Source: Nitrospirota bacterium
GTDB taxonomy: Bacteria > Nitrospirota > Thermodesulfovibrionia > Thermodesulfovibrionales > UBA6898
Reading direction: 5' to 3'
NCBI GenBank assembly: GCA_021787505.1
Contig: JAJYLU010000106.1
Span: 1-6,613, forward strand
Length of the DNA: 6,613 nucleotides
Shown: positions 1 to 6,491 of the stretch, in pieces
How positions within the stretch are numbered: the first letter of the stretch is position 1
Layout: each line of letters starts with the position of its first letter
Translations under genes and position numbers: made by a program
Notes under the pieces: model-generated
The model's database searches: none
What the model was told of the DNA's origin: nothing
Seen by the model: the letters and a program-made list of their open reading frames with translations, nothing else

Positions 1-268
1 AAAGAACCCTGACAGGCAGGTCTTGCGGTAGGAGTTTCTCCCCGGCCTCAGGAATCGTCAATGCTATGATGTCAGCCGGCTTTGCTTTATAGTTCGGCTT
101 TACTGCAAGTCTGTTGACCGTGAGAAGCCCCTTTTCGATAAGTTGCTGTATCTGGGAGCGGGTTATTCCGAAAACCGATGAAGCGAGAACGTCTGCCCTG
201 GTGCCGGCGTCTTCGGACGTCACAATGAAATCGCGTTTGCATGCGGTATTTCGTGCGGCCGCAGTCAA
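1..268 (-). CDS. RluA/RluD-family pseudouridine synthase, N-terminal part (cut by window start)
   Basis: Only the first 89 codons are present; the catalytic domain lies beyond base 1. The visible part is an S4-type RNA-binding domain at about residues 22-75: TRSQIQQLIEKGLLTVN, then KPNYKAKPADIIALTIPEA, followed by the LPQDLPVRVL linker that in this family leads into the synthase domain. Family members isomerise uridine to pseudouridine in 23S rRNA or other RNAs in the cytoplasm. RluD-like is the best guess from the S4 domain, but target specificity cannot be read from this fragment. The chosen start is TTG at 268-266, the only start codon in this open frame before the conserved region except an internal GTG. 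It overlaps the rhomboid stop as TTGA, which suggests translational coupling. An AAAGG about 11 nt upstream is a weak, distant ribosome binding site. Family call is firm; the start is less so. Confidence 0.85.
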   Translation of the reverse strand, partial: MTAAARNTACKRDFIVTSEDAGTRADVLASSVFGITRSQIQQLIEKGLLTVNRLAVKPNYKAKPADIIALTIPEAGEKLLPQDLPVRVL

Positions 269-915
269 TTTCGCTGGAGCCTTTTCTTTATCTCGAAGAA
301 ACGTGCAGTGAGTATGCCAAAGAGTATGCCTCCGATGTGAGCCATATGGGCGACACCGTCGGAACTCCGCTCCATGATACTTCCGATCTCGCTCAGGAGT
401 TGCAGTACGAACCAGAAGACGACAAGGATCAGTGCGGGTATGAACGTAATGGTGAAAAAAAACCCGATGAAGACGACGGTCCTGATCCTGTCTTTCGGAA
501 AGGTGACGAGAAACGCGCCCATCACCGCAGCGATTGCGCCGCTTGCGCCGAGATTAGGTACGTTGGATAAGGGATTAATCATGACCTGCGCCATGGTTGC
601 GACAAGCCCGCCTGCCAGATAAAAGATAGGATAACGAATGCGGCCCATGGTGTCTTCTATCTCCGGGCCGAATGCCCAGAAATAGACCATATTGCCGATG
701 ATATGCAGCCAGCCGCCATGCATGAACATCGCGGTGAGAATAGTGATGAGGTCATGACCGGCTGATATCTTCGAGGGGATCAGAGACCACCGAAGGATGA
801 AAGGCTGGCCGTTAGTCAGTTCGAGAAAGAACATGATGACATTCGCCCCGATGATAAGTGCCGTCACGACCGGGAACCGGAAGGGACGCCTGTCAATATC
901 GCTCAAGGGAATCAT
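265..915 (-). CDS. Rhomboid family intramembrane serine protease
   Basis: A 216-residue polytopic membrane protein with a basic cytoplasmic tail (KKRLQRN) and about six hydrophobic segments, the size of a minimal bacterial rhomboid. The first loop and helix carry HGGWLHIIGNM (H66, H71, N75), matching the oxyanion-stabilising region of GlpG-type enzymes. The nucleophile motif GASGA gives Ser125, and AHIGGILFG gives the partner His193 in the family pattern AHxxGxxxG. The catalytic dyad is therefore intact. Rhomboids cleave transmembrane segments of membrane proteins within the inner membrane; the substrate is unknown here. The ATG overlaps the stop of the upstream acetyltransferase gene (ATGA), with AGGG 6 nt before it. 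Its own stop overlaps the TTG start of the pseudouridine synthase gene. It is the middle gene of a tightly packed three-gene operon. Confidence 0.95.
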   Translation of the reverse strand: MIPLSDIDRRPFRFPVVTALIIGANVIMFFLELTNGQPFILRWSLIPSKISAGHDLITILTAMFMHGGWLHIIGNMVYFWAFGPEIEDTMGRIRYPIFYLAGGLVATMAQVMINPLSNVPNLGASGAIAAVMGAFLVTFPKDRIRTVVFIGFFFTITFIPALILVVFWFVLQLLSEIGSIMERSSDGVAHMAHIGGILFGILTARFFEIKKRLQRN

Positions 916-1475
916 GCGTTACCCTGAATAAAGAATCCTTCTGCAACTGTCTGATGCCCGGGAGATTTCCGATCCGTCCTCTGTTTGCCGGCGGACAGGG
1001 TCATTCTTACTGTCTCTCCGTCCATCCAAACCTCCTCAAACCCGAGTTTCCTCCAGAACGCGTATGCCGGAGCGTTGTCCCTTCTGACAGAAACAACCCA
1101 TCTTCTTACAAGATGATTCCCTTCAAGTGCCGCCGAGAGCAGACAGAAGGCGGTCGTGCCTAATCCCATACGCCGGCAGGAGGACTTGAATATCATAAGG
1201 GACATTTCGGCCGACCGGTCAGTCCGGAGGTTGTATAGGCCGATAAACCCTATTGCCTCTGATGCGTATTCGATACGGTAGGCAAGGGGAAACATCGCCT
1301 TTAACCGGCGATAAAGAGAAAACCACGGTATTTCGAGGGGCCTTCTTAAGCCGCAGGACCTGAGGATATCGTCCCTCATCAGCATCCTCGAGAGAAAGGG
1401 ACCGTCCCATATCCTCAGCGGCCTGAGCGTAAGGTCTCCTTCGCGTATCGTTCTCGGCACCTTTGTGATCTGCAT
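912..1475 (-). CDS. GNAT family N-acetyltransferase
   Basis: A 187-residue protein with a GNAT fold. It starts with the usual first strand (DLTLRPLRIWDG, residues 14-25). The acetyl-CoA pyrophosphate-binding loop is CRRMGLGTTAF (100-110), fitting R/QxxGxG/A, and motif B is NAPAYAFWRKLGFEEV (134-149). Such proteins move an acetyl group from acetyl-CoA to an amine; the acceptor cannot be inferred, and RimI-like or small-molecule acetylation are both possible. Residues 161-187 form a polar tail beyond the core fold. It is the first gene of an operon with the rhomboid protease (ATGA overlap) and the pseudouridine synthase. The ATG lies only a few bases from the predicted transcription start and no Shine-Dalgarno sequence is seen, so translation may be nearly leaderless. 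A GTG at codon 6 is the nearest alternative. Confidence 0.88.
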   Translation of the reverse strand: MQITKVPRTIREGDLTLRPLRIWDGPFLSRMLMRDDILRSCGLRRPLEIPWFSLYRRLKAMFPLAYRIEYASEAIGFIGLYNLRTDRSAEMSLMIFKSSCRRMGLGTTAFCLLSAALEGNHLVRRWVVSVRRDNAPAYAFWRKLGFEEVWMDGETVRMTLSAGKQRTDRKSPGHQTVAEGFFIQGNA

Positions 1476-1484
1476 GAGTGTTTA

Positions 1485-1513
1485 ATTATGAGCACCTTTT
1501 TGCATGATGTCAA
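1485..1513 (-). promoter_or_regulatory. Sigma70-type promoter of the GNAT-rhomboid-pseudouridine synthase operon
   Basis: On the minus strand a perfect -35 TTGACA (1513-1508) is followed after exactly 17 nt by CATAAT (1490-1485), five of six matches to the -10 consensus. The expected transcription start is near 1479-1477, two to four bases before the ATG at 1475. No other start with a good ribosome binding site is visible downstream. Confidence 0.75.
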
Positions 1514-1542
1514 TGTGAATTGTACCCATTTCGGCATGTCTG

Positions 1543-1571
1543 TTGAAAGTAGTCTTTTTATGTGATAGGGT
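1543..1571 (+). promoter_or_regulatory. Putative promoter of degP
   Basis: TTGAAA (1543-1548) and TAGGGT (1566-1571) are separated by 17 nt, and TGA just before the -10 makes it an extended -10 (TGn). Transcription would start near 1578 and give a leader of about 100 nt. The -10 is weak apart from the TGn element. No sigma-E-like GGAACTT or sigma32 pattern was found in this gap. Confidence 0.5.
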
Positions 1572-1597
1572 AAAAAAGAAGGCGGAGATGCAAGGCA

Positions 1598-1670
1598 TGC
1601 CGGCCGGCACTCCTGATGCGGCATCATAACGAAGTTTATGCCGCAAAACAGTCATAACAATTCTAGGAGG
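1598..1670 (+). promoter_or_regulatory. degP leader with inverted repeats and possible ribosome-site masking
   Basis: The leader holds a perfect 12-bp palindrome TGCCGGCCGGCA (1598-1609). It also has an 8-bp inverted repeat, TGCGGCAT (1617-1624) with ATGCCGCA (1638-1645), separated by 13 nt. CTCCT at 1610-1614 is complementary to AGGAG at 1665-1669 of the degP ribosome binding site. This pairing would enclose the 8-bp hairpin and hide the site. The repeats are seen directly; a regulatory role, either as DNA operators or as an RNA structure, is inference. Confidence 0.4.
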
Positions 1671-1679
1671 TTTTTTTTT

Positions 1680-3137
1680 ATGTGCGCGAGCAGTAAGAGA
1701 AAGAGTACTTTGCTGATAAGAACAGCGGCCGTTGCGGTAATCTTTTTATGTCTGACATTGTCTGGTCTGCATCAGACGGCGTGGGGGCAGGATCCTGCGG
1801 TTTCCCCGGCCTCGAGGGAGTTCCTTGGAAAAATGAGCCAGGCGTTGTCTGAAGTGGCAGAGGTGGCAAGACCGTCGGTTGTGAACATTTCGACCACAAC
1901 GACTGTAACCATGCAGGGAAGTCCCTTCGGCGACTTTTTTAACGACCCGATGTTCAGAAAGTTTTTTGGGGAGGGACAGGCGCACCCGAGAAAATTTAAA
2001 CAGGCTGCCCTCGGCTCCGGGGTGATTGTCTCAAAGGACGGATACATCCTGACCAACAACCATGTGGTGAAGGGCGCTGACGAGATCAAGGTCATCCTTT
2101 ATGACAAACGCGAGTTCAAGGGGAAAGTCATCGGGGCCGATCCCAAGACTGACATCGCGGTTGTAAAGATCGAGGCAAACGACCTTCCGGCAATAAAGAT
2201 CGGTCAGTCCCGTTTGTTAAAGCCCGGCGACGTCGTCCTCGCAATAGGCAATCCCTTCGGACTGAACCAGACGATCACCATGGGTATTGTAAGCGCGACC
2301 GGGAGGTCGAATGTGGGGATATCTGCCTATGAAGACTTTATTCAGACCGACGCTGCGATCAATCCGGGCAATTCCGGCGGTGCGCTTGTCAACACCAACG
2401 GCGAGCTTGTAGGGATCAATACGGCGATATTTTCTACGAGCGGCGGCTACATGGGCATCGGCTTCGCAATCCCCTCCGACATGGCAAATGCCGTGGCCCA
2501 GAGCATTCTCAAATATGGCAAGGTCATACGAGGCTGGCTCGGCGTATCGATCCAGGATCTGACCCCTGAGATTGCGAAGTCTCTTGGGATTTCCCGGGAG
2601 CACGGCGCGCTGGTAACGGATGTGATGAAGGACAGCCCTGCGGAAAAGGCCGGGCTGAAACGCGGGGACCTCATCATAGCATATGACGGCCAGAATGTCG
2701 AAGATACCACGAGCCTAAGGAATATGACTGCAAATACGGCTCCGGGCAAAGAGGCAGACGTCAAAGTGCTGAGAAACGGTAAAGAGGTCACGCTCAAGGT
2801 CCTGATCGGAGAAATGCCGGAGGCGGCAAAAGTGACGAGGACCGTCGAGCACCACAACGCACTCTCGGGAGTCTCAGTGCAGGAGATCACCCCCGGTGAG
2901 AGGGATGCCCTCGGCCTTCCGCACAACGTAAGAGGCGTGATCATCGCAGAGGTGAGCGAGGCGAGTCCCGCAAGCGGCATACTGGCAAAGAACGATGTGA
3001 TCGAGGAAATCAACCGCAAAGAGATACGGGGGTTGAAAGATTACGAGGACGTGGCCTCGAAGATCGGGCCGAAGGAAGGCGTGCTCCTATTGATTTACCG
3101 GAACGGCGGGTATATCTACGTAACGATAAAACCGTAG
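1680..3137 (+). CDS. degP: DegP/HtrA (Do family) periplasmic serine endoprotease
   Basis: A 485-residue protein. A basic start (SKRK) and hydrophobic stretch form a signal peptide, with likely cleavage after AWG at residue 36, so it acts in the periplasm. The trypsin-like domain has an intact triad: His128 in TNNHVVKGA, Asp158 in DPKTDIAVVKI, and Ser232 in NPGNSGGAL. Two PDZ domains follow, at about 284-378 (RGWLGVSIQDL onward, GLKRGDLI) and 396-485 (GVSVQEI, then LAKNDVIEEINRKEI). Do-family enzymes degrade or refold misfolded envelope proteins and are usually stress induced. The start is the ATG at 1680, because AGGAGG (1665-1670) lies 9 nt before it across a run of T residues. An in-frame ATG at 1638 would add 14 residues in front of this site and is not supported. 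The gene stands alone between its own promoter and terminator. DegP, DegQ and MucD labels cannot be separated by sequence alone. Confidence 0.96.
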   Translation: MCASSKRKSTLLIRTAAVAVIFLCLTLSGLHQTAWGQDPAVSPASREFLGKMSQALSEVAEVARPSVVNISTTTTVTMQGSPFGDFFNDPMFRKFFGEGQAHPRKFKQAALGSGVIVSKDGYILTNNHVVKGADEIKVILYDKREFKGKVIGADPKTDIAVVKIEANDLPAIKIGQSRLLKPGDVVLAIGNPFGLNQTITMGIVSATGRSNVGISAYEDFIQTDAAINPGNSGGALVNTNGELVGINTAIFSTSGGYMGIGFAIPSDMANAVAQSILKYGKVIRGWLGVSIQDLTPEIAKSLGISREHGALVTDVMKDSPAEKAGLKRGDLIIAYDGQNVEDTTSLRNMTANTAPGKEADVKVLRNGKEVTLKVLIGEMPEAAKVTRTVEHHNALSGVSVQEITPGERDALGLPHNVRGVIIAEVSEASPASGILAKNDVIEEINRKEIRGLKDYEDVASKIGPKEGVLLLIYRNGGYIYVTIKP

Positions 3138-3166
3138 CGCAGTATTCCCGGGCTGTCTTCATGAAT

Positions 3167-3196
3167 AGGCGGGACGCCTGTCCCGCCTTATTTTTT
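3167..3196 (+). terminator. Intrinsic terminator of degP
   Basis: GGCGGGAC (3168-3175), a 4-nt loop GCCT, then GTCCCGCC (3180-3187), extended by one A-T pair, is followed by TTATTTTTT. It begins about 30 bp after the degP stop. On the other strand the hairpin is followed by TATTCATG, a poor U-tract, so it works mainly for the plus strand. Confidence 0.92.
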
Positions 3197-3218
3197 GTTC
3201 GTGAGAGCGTTGGCCACT

Positions 3219-3573
<355 letters not shown>

Positions 3574-3585
3574 TTTCATATATAT

Positions 3586-3594
3586 ATTTTAACA
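3586..3594 (-). promoter_or_regulatory. ssrA: Possible ssrA promoter (extended -10)
   Basis: TGTTAAAAT on the minus strand gives an extended -10 (TGn plus TAAAAT, five of six matches to consensus). It lies between the smpB stop and the tmRNA 5' end and would start transcription a few bases before 3573. No convincing -35 is seen within the end of smpB. It suggests ssrA can be made separately from smpB. Confidence 0.4.
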
Positions 3595-3597
3595 CAT

Positions 3598-4080
3598 TCA
3601 GCGGCTTTTCATGGCCCTCTCTATTTCGCGGTCTGCCTCGCGTTTTTTGATAGACTCGCGCTTTTCGTACATCTTCTTCCCTCTCGCAAGGCCAACCTCG
3701 ACCTTTGCGCGGGAGTCCTTGAAGTAAATTTTAAGTGGGATAAGCGAATATCCCTTCTGGATCGTCTTGCCCAGGAGGCGAGCGATCTCCTTTTTGTGCA
3801 GAAGCAGCTTGCGGGTCCTTACTGGGTCATGGTTCATGATGTTCCCGTGGGTATAAGGGCTTATGTGGCAGTTAAGGAGGAAGACTTCCGAATCTTTGAC
3901 GAGGACGTAGCTGTCCTTGAGGTTTGCCTTTCCCTCCCGCAGTGATTTGACCTCGGTGCCGGTCAGGACGATCCCCGCCTCGACCGTCTCTTCTATAGAA
4001 TAGTCATGGAAGGCCTTTCTGTTCTGTGCGACTATCTTCATCCAGAATATTAACATGCCACCGTTACAATTGAAAATCAT
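3598..4080 (-). CDS. smpB: SsrA-binding protein SmpB
   Basis: SmpB binds the tRNA-like part of tmRNA and carries it into the empty A site of stalled ribosomes. Family signatures are clear: QNRKAFHDY (residues 19-27), [19 protein letters not shown] (41-59), [10 protein letters not shown] (85-94), [12 protein letters not shown] (130-141), and a basic C-terminal tail ending AMKSR that enters the ribosomal mRNA channel. Two starts compete. The ATG at 4080 has GAGGA 6 nt upstream and a -10 element near 4104, giving 160 residues. The ATG at 4041 (MKIVAQNRK) matches where family members usually begin but has no clear ribosome binding site, giving 147 residues. The extra N-terminus [13 protein letters not shown] is unusually hydrophobic. 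ssrA follows directly on the same strand, so both trans-translation partners sit together. Confidence 0.95.
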   Translation of the reverse strand: MIFNCNGGMLIFWMKIVAQNRKAFHDYSIEETVEAGIVLTGTEVKSLREGKANLKDSYVLVKDSEVFLLNCHISPYTHGNIMNHDPVRTRKLLLHKKEIARLLGKTIQKGYSLIPLKIYFKDSRAKVEVGLARGKKMYEKRESIKKREADREIERAMKSR

Positions 4081-4097
4081 TCTTGTCCTCGAGCAGG

Positions 4098-4104
4098 TAT
4101 AATA
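4098..4104. promoter_or_regulatory. Near-symmetric -10 element between smpB and the radical SAM operon
   Basis: The plus strand reads TATAAT (4098-4103), a perfect -10. The minus strand reads TATTAT (4104-4099), five of six matches. The first would start transcription near 4110, before the ATG at 4122; the second near 4092, before the smpB ATG at 4080. No good -35 stands at 16-18 nt on either strand; TTGAAA at 4070-4075 is 22 nt from the plus-strand -10. Confidence 0.5.
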
Positions 4105-4121
4105 TCGATAAGGTTTTCTGC

Positions 4122-5756
4122 ATGAACAAAAAACTTCTCGGCAAGGCCGAATATCTGCTCTCCAAAGAGAAGGGGACCGTCTTCAAAGATCCGGGCGGTA
4201 AGATCAACGTTGTCCTGGTCTTCCCGAACACTTATTCGGTGGGCATGTCGAACCTGGGGTATCAGGGCATCTACGGGCTGTTGAACGATATGGATGACGT
4301 GGTATGCGAAAGGGCGTTTCTTCCGGGGCCTGAAGAAATGGCGGAATACGAGAGAACGGGCGACGAAATATTTGCGCTCGAATCCAAGCGGCCGCTCGGC
4401 AGGTTCGATATCGTCGCCTTTTCGGTCTCATTCGAAAATGATTACCCGAATGTGATCAAAATGTTGAAACTGGCGAATATTCCCGCGAGATCGTTGATGA
4501 GGCACAGCGGGCATCCCGTGGTAATCATGGGCGGTGTTTGTGCCTTCTACAACCCCGAGCCTTTGGCGGAGTTTTTCGATATCTGTGTGATCGGAGAGGC
4601 TGAAGAGGCGCTTCCTGAATTTCTTGCGGCCTTCAGAACGTCTCGCTCGAAGGAAGCGCTGTTCCGGGAATCGGCGAAAATTGAAGGTATTTACGTCCCG
4701 CGCATGTACGAGGTCGCCTATTCCGGTGAGGGCGGGGGCATTGTTTCGAGAAAGGCATTTCCTCCCGCGAGCGCGGTCATCCGCAAAAGAACGGTAACGG
4801 ATATCTCCACGTCGCCGATGAAGCAGCGTATCACGACTCCGGAGGCCGAGTTTTCCGACATGTATCTTCTGGAGACGATGCGCGGGTGCGTCTGGGCATG
4901 CCGGTTCTGCGTGGCCGGACGTATCTACAAGCCGGCGAGGCGCAAAGACCCGGGACTGTTAAGGGATGAAATTCAGGAGGCATTAGCTCGGACAAAGAAG
5001 GTCGGTCTTGTCGGCCCCTCGCTCACGGATTATCCGATGGCGGAGGAGGTACTGTCGATAGAGGGAGTCGATTTTTCGATCACTTCTTTGCGGGCAAGTC
5101 CCAGAAGCGGCAGGATCGTTGCCCTGATGAAGGGACATAAGAGTATATCAATCGCGCCTGAGGCGGGCACCCAGCGGCTCAGGGACGTCATCAACAAGAG
5201 GATCTCCGATCAGGACATATTCGAGACCGCGGGGCTTATTCTTGAAGGCGGGATAGAGACCCTTCGCCTTTATTTCATGATCGGGCTTCCGACGGAGAGG
5301 ATGGAGGACATCGAGGGAATTATCGCGCTTGTACGGAAGATACGGGAGAATACGGCCCGGGGGTTTATCACCCTGAGCGTAAGCACCTTTGTCCCGAAGC
5401 CGTTTACACCCTTTCAGTGGCATCCGATGGCCGCGCTGAAAGACGTAAAGGAGAGACTCAAATATCTCAAGAAGGGACTTTCGGGCCTCAGGGGTGTGAG
5501 GGTATTCCACGATGTACCGAAGTATGCATACCTGCAGGGGTTGTTTTCACTCGGTGACAGGCGTCTTTCCGGATTGGCGGAGCATCTCGCCTCAGGAAAG
5601 GAATTTTCCCTTAGAGAAGGCCATCCCGGGATCGATAGTGACTTCTTTCTGTTCAGGCAAAAGTCCGGGGAGGAGATCCTTCCGTGGGATTTTATCGATG
5701 CCGGCGTTCCGAAGGAGAGGCTCTGGAATGAATACTGTGAGGCGGTCGGTCTATGA
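4122..5756 (+). CDS. Radical SAM protein with B12-binding-like N-terminal domain, function unknown
   Basis: A 544-residue cytoplasmic protein. Residues 28-165 resemble the Rossmann-like domain of B12-binding radical SAM proteins: [20 protein letters not shown], then [10 protein letters not shown] and [15 protein letters not shown]. The cobalamin-ligating DxHxxG motif is absent, so B12 binding would be base-off or missing. The radical SAM core has the Fe-S cluster motif CVWACRFC (C256, C260, C263), [16 protein letters not shown] (344-359), and [10 protein letters not shown] (383-392) as in YgiQ/TIGR03960-like proteins. Such enzymes cleave S-adenosylmethionine to make a radical; the substrate is unknown. 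No TRAM domain is visible, which argues against MiaB/RimO. The ATG at 4122 has AAGG 8 nt upstream; the frame is open to a TTG at 4083, which lacks such support. It shares an ATGA overlap with the downstream transporter gene. Confidence 0.88.
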   Translation: MNKKLLGKAEYLLSKEKGTVFKDPGGKINVVLVFPNTYSVGMSNLGYQGIYGLLNDMDDVVCERAFLPGPEEMAEYERTGDEIFALESKRPLGRFDIVAFSVSFENDYPNVIKMLKLANIPARSLMRHSGHPVVIMGGVCAFYNPEPLAEFFDICVIGEAEEALPEFLAAFRTSRSKEALFRESAKIEGIYVPRMYEVAYSGEGGGIVSRKAFPPASAVIRKRTVTDISTSPMKQRITTPEAEFSDMYLLETMRGCVWACRFCVAGRIYKPARRKDPGLLRDEIQEALARTKKVGLVGPSLTDYPMAEEVLSIEGVDFSITSLRASPRSGRIVALMKGHKSISIAPEAGTQRLRDVINKRISDQDIFETAGLILEGGIETLRLYFMIGLPTERMEDIEGIIALVRKIRENTARGFITLSVSTFVPKPFTPFQWHPMAALKDVKERLKYLKKGLSGLRGVRVFHDVPKYAYLQGLFSLGDRRLSGLAEHLASGKEFSLREGHPGIDSDFFLFRQKSGEEILPWDFIDAGVPKERLWNEYCEAVGL

Positions 5757-6376
5757 GCATCGTGCTGATAGCGGTCACCTCCTTCGTCGTCGCCCTGTCT
5801 GGAGCGCTGGTGCCGGGACCTCTCTTCACGATCACTGTGGGCGAATCTGTGAAACGGGGATCCTCTGCAGGACCTCTGATTATATTCGGACACGGCCTCC
5901 TCGAGGCTATCGTCATCCTCCTTATCGTCTTCGGCCTGATGCCTGCTGTCTCCGCGGAAGGGACGAAACTGGTGATCGGCCTCACAGGCGGCATAATTCT
6001 GATACTGATGGGCTTGATGCTGCTCAGGGACGGTCGTCGCGCCAGGCTCGATGTGAAGGCAGAGGGAAGGCGGGCCGGGATGAACCCCGTAGTTGCAGGT
6101 ATTGTGGGAAGTCTTTCTAACCCCTACTGGGTCATCTGGTGGCTGACTATCGGACTGGGATATCTCGTGAGCGCCTTGAAATACGGTTCCCTCGGCGTGA
6201 TCGCCTTTTTTGCCGGTCACATCGCTGCGGATCTCGGCTGGTACAGTCTACTCTCGCTTGCTGTGGCAAAGGGCAGGGCTGTAATGAGCGATAAGGTTTA
6301 CAGGATCCTGCTGTTTGCCTGCGGTCTCTTCCTGATCTGCTTCGGCTCCTGGTTTCTCCTGGGAACGGCGATGTAA
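5753..6376 (+). CDS. LysE/RhtB family (LysE-type) translocator
   Basis: A 207-residue inner-membrane protein of about six hydrophobic helices, the usual size for this exporter family. Signatures are the N-terminal GALVPGPLFTITVGESVKRG (PGP at 21-23), GHGLLEAIVILL in the second helix region (46-57), and SNPYWVIWW (122-130), the counterpart of the family's NP motif. A charged loop (RDGRRARLDVKAEGRRAG, 92-109) separates the two halves. LysE-family proteins export amino acids or related small molecules in exchange for protons; the substrate here is unknown. The ATG overlaps the stop of the radical SAM gene (ATGA), with GAGG about 10 nt upstream, so the two are very likely translated together. No clear intrinsic terminator follows. 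Confidence 0.9.
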   Translation: MSIVLIAVTSFVVALSGALVPGPLFTITVGESVKRGSSAGPLIIFGHGLLEAIVILLIVFGLMPAVSAEGTKLVIGLTGGIILILMGLMLLRDGRRARLDVKAEGRRAGMNPVVAGIVGSLSNPYWVIWWLTIGLGYLVSALKYGSLGVIAFFAGHIAADLGWYSLLSLAVAKGRAVMSDKVYRILLFACGLFLICFGSWFLLGTAM

Positions 6377-6443
6377 GGTCTTTTCTTCAGTGCTGATATA
6401 TATTTCCCCATTGTTTCCGACGCTGCTGATCTGCCCCAATTTA

Positions 6444-6475
6444 TTGAATTTTATTGCGAGAGAGAATAGTATAAT
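6444..6475 (+). promoter_or_regulatory. Putative promoter of the YggS-family gene
   Basis: TATAAT at 6470-6475 is a perfect -10, but the TTGAAT at 6444-6449 is 20 nt away. Read with TAGTAT (6467-6472) as -10, the spacing is 17 nt. Either register starts transcription about 10-15 nt before the ATG at 6492. The rest of the gap 6377-6491 holds nothing else that I recognise. Confidence 0.45.
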
Positions 6476-6491
6476 ATTTCCTGGATGAACC

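Noticed and set aside
1415..1627. Minus-strand open frame of 70 codons between the GNAT gene and degP
   Set aside because: It has no recognisable motif, overlaps the start of the GNAT gene in another frame and covers both predicted promoters.
1638..1679. Upstream in-frame ATG that would extend DegP by 14 residues
   Set aside because: The AGGAGG site lies inside this extension and points to the ATG at 1680. The extra residues would also precede the signal peptide, and 1638 falls within an inverted-repeat arm.
2447..3019. Minus-strand open frame of 190 codons inside degP
   Set aside because: It is antisense to the PDZ region, which shows clear family motifs on the plus strand. The Ser/Leu/Thr-rich product has no recognisable domain.
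3579..3587. TATATATAT run between smpB and ssrA
   Set aside because: It is too short to be a meaningful repeat and is better explained as an AT-rich promoter region of ssrA.
5512..6120. Plus-strand open frame of 202 codons overlapping the radical SAM and LysE genes
   Set aside because: It is Arg/Ser/Cys-rich with no motif and lies in another frame of two genes with clear family signatures.
5414..6220. Long minus-strand open frame (268 codons) across the radical SAM and LysE genes
   Set aside because: Its translation is rich in His, Gln, Ser, Asp and Arg without any recognisable motif, and it lies opposite two well supported coding regions. It is a shadow frame of GC-rich codons.
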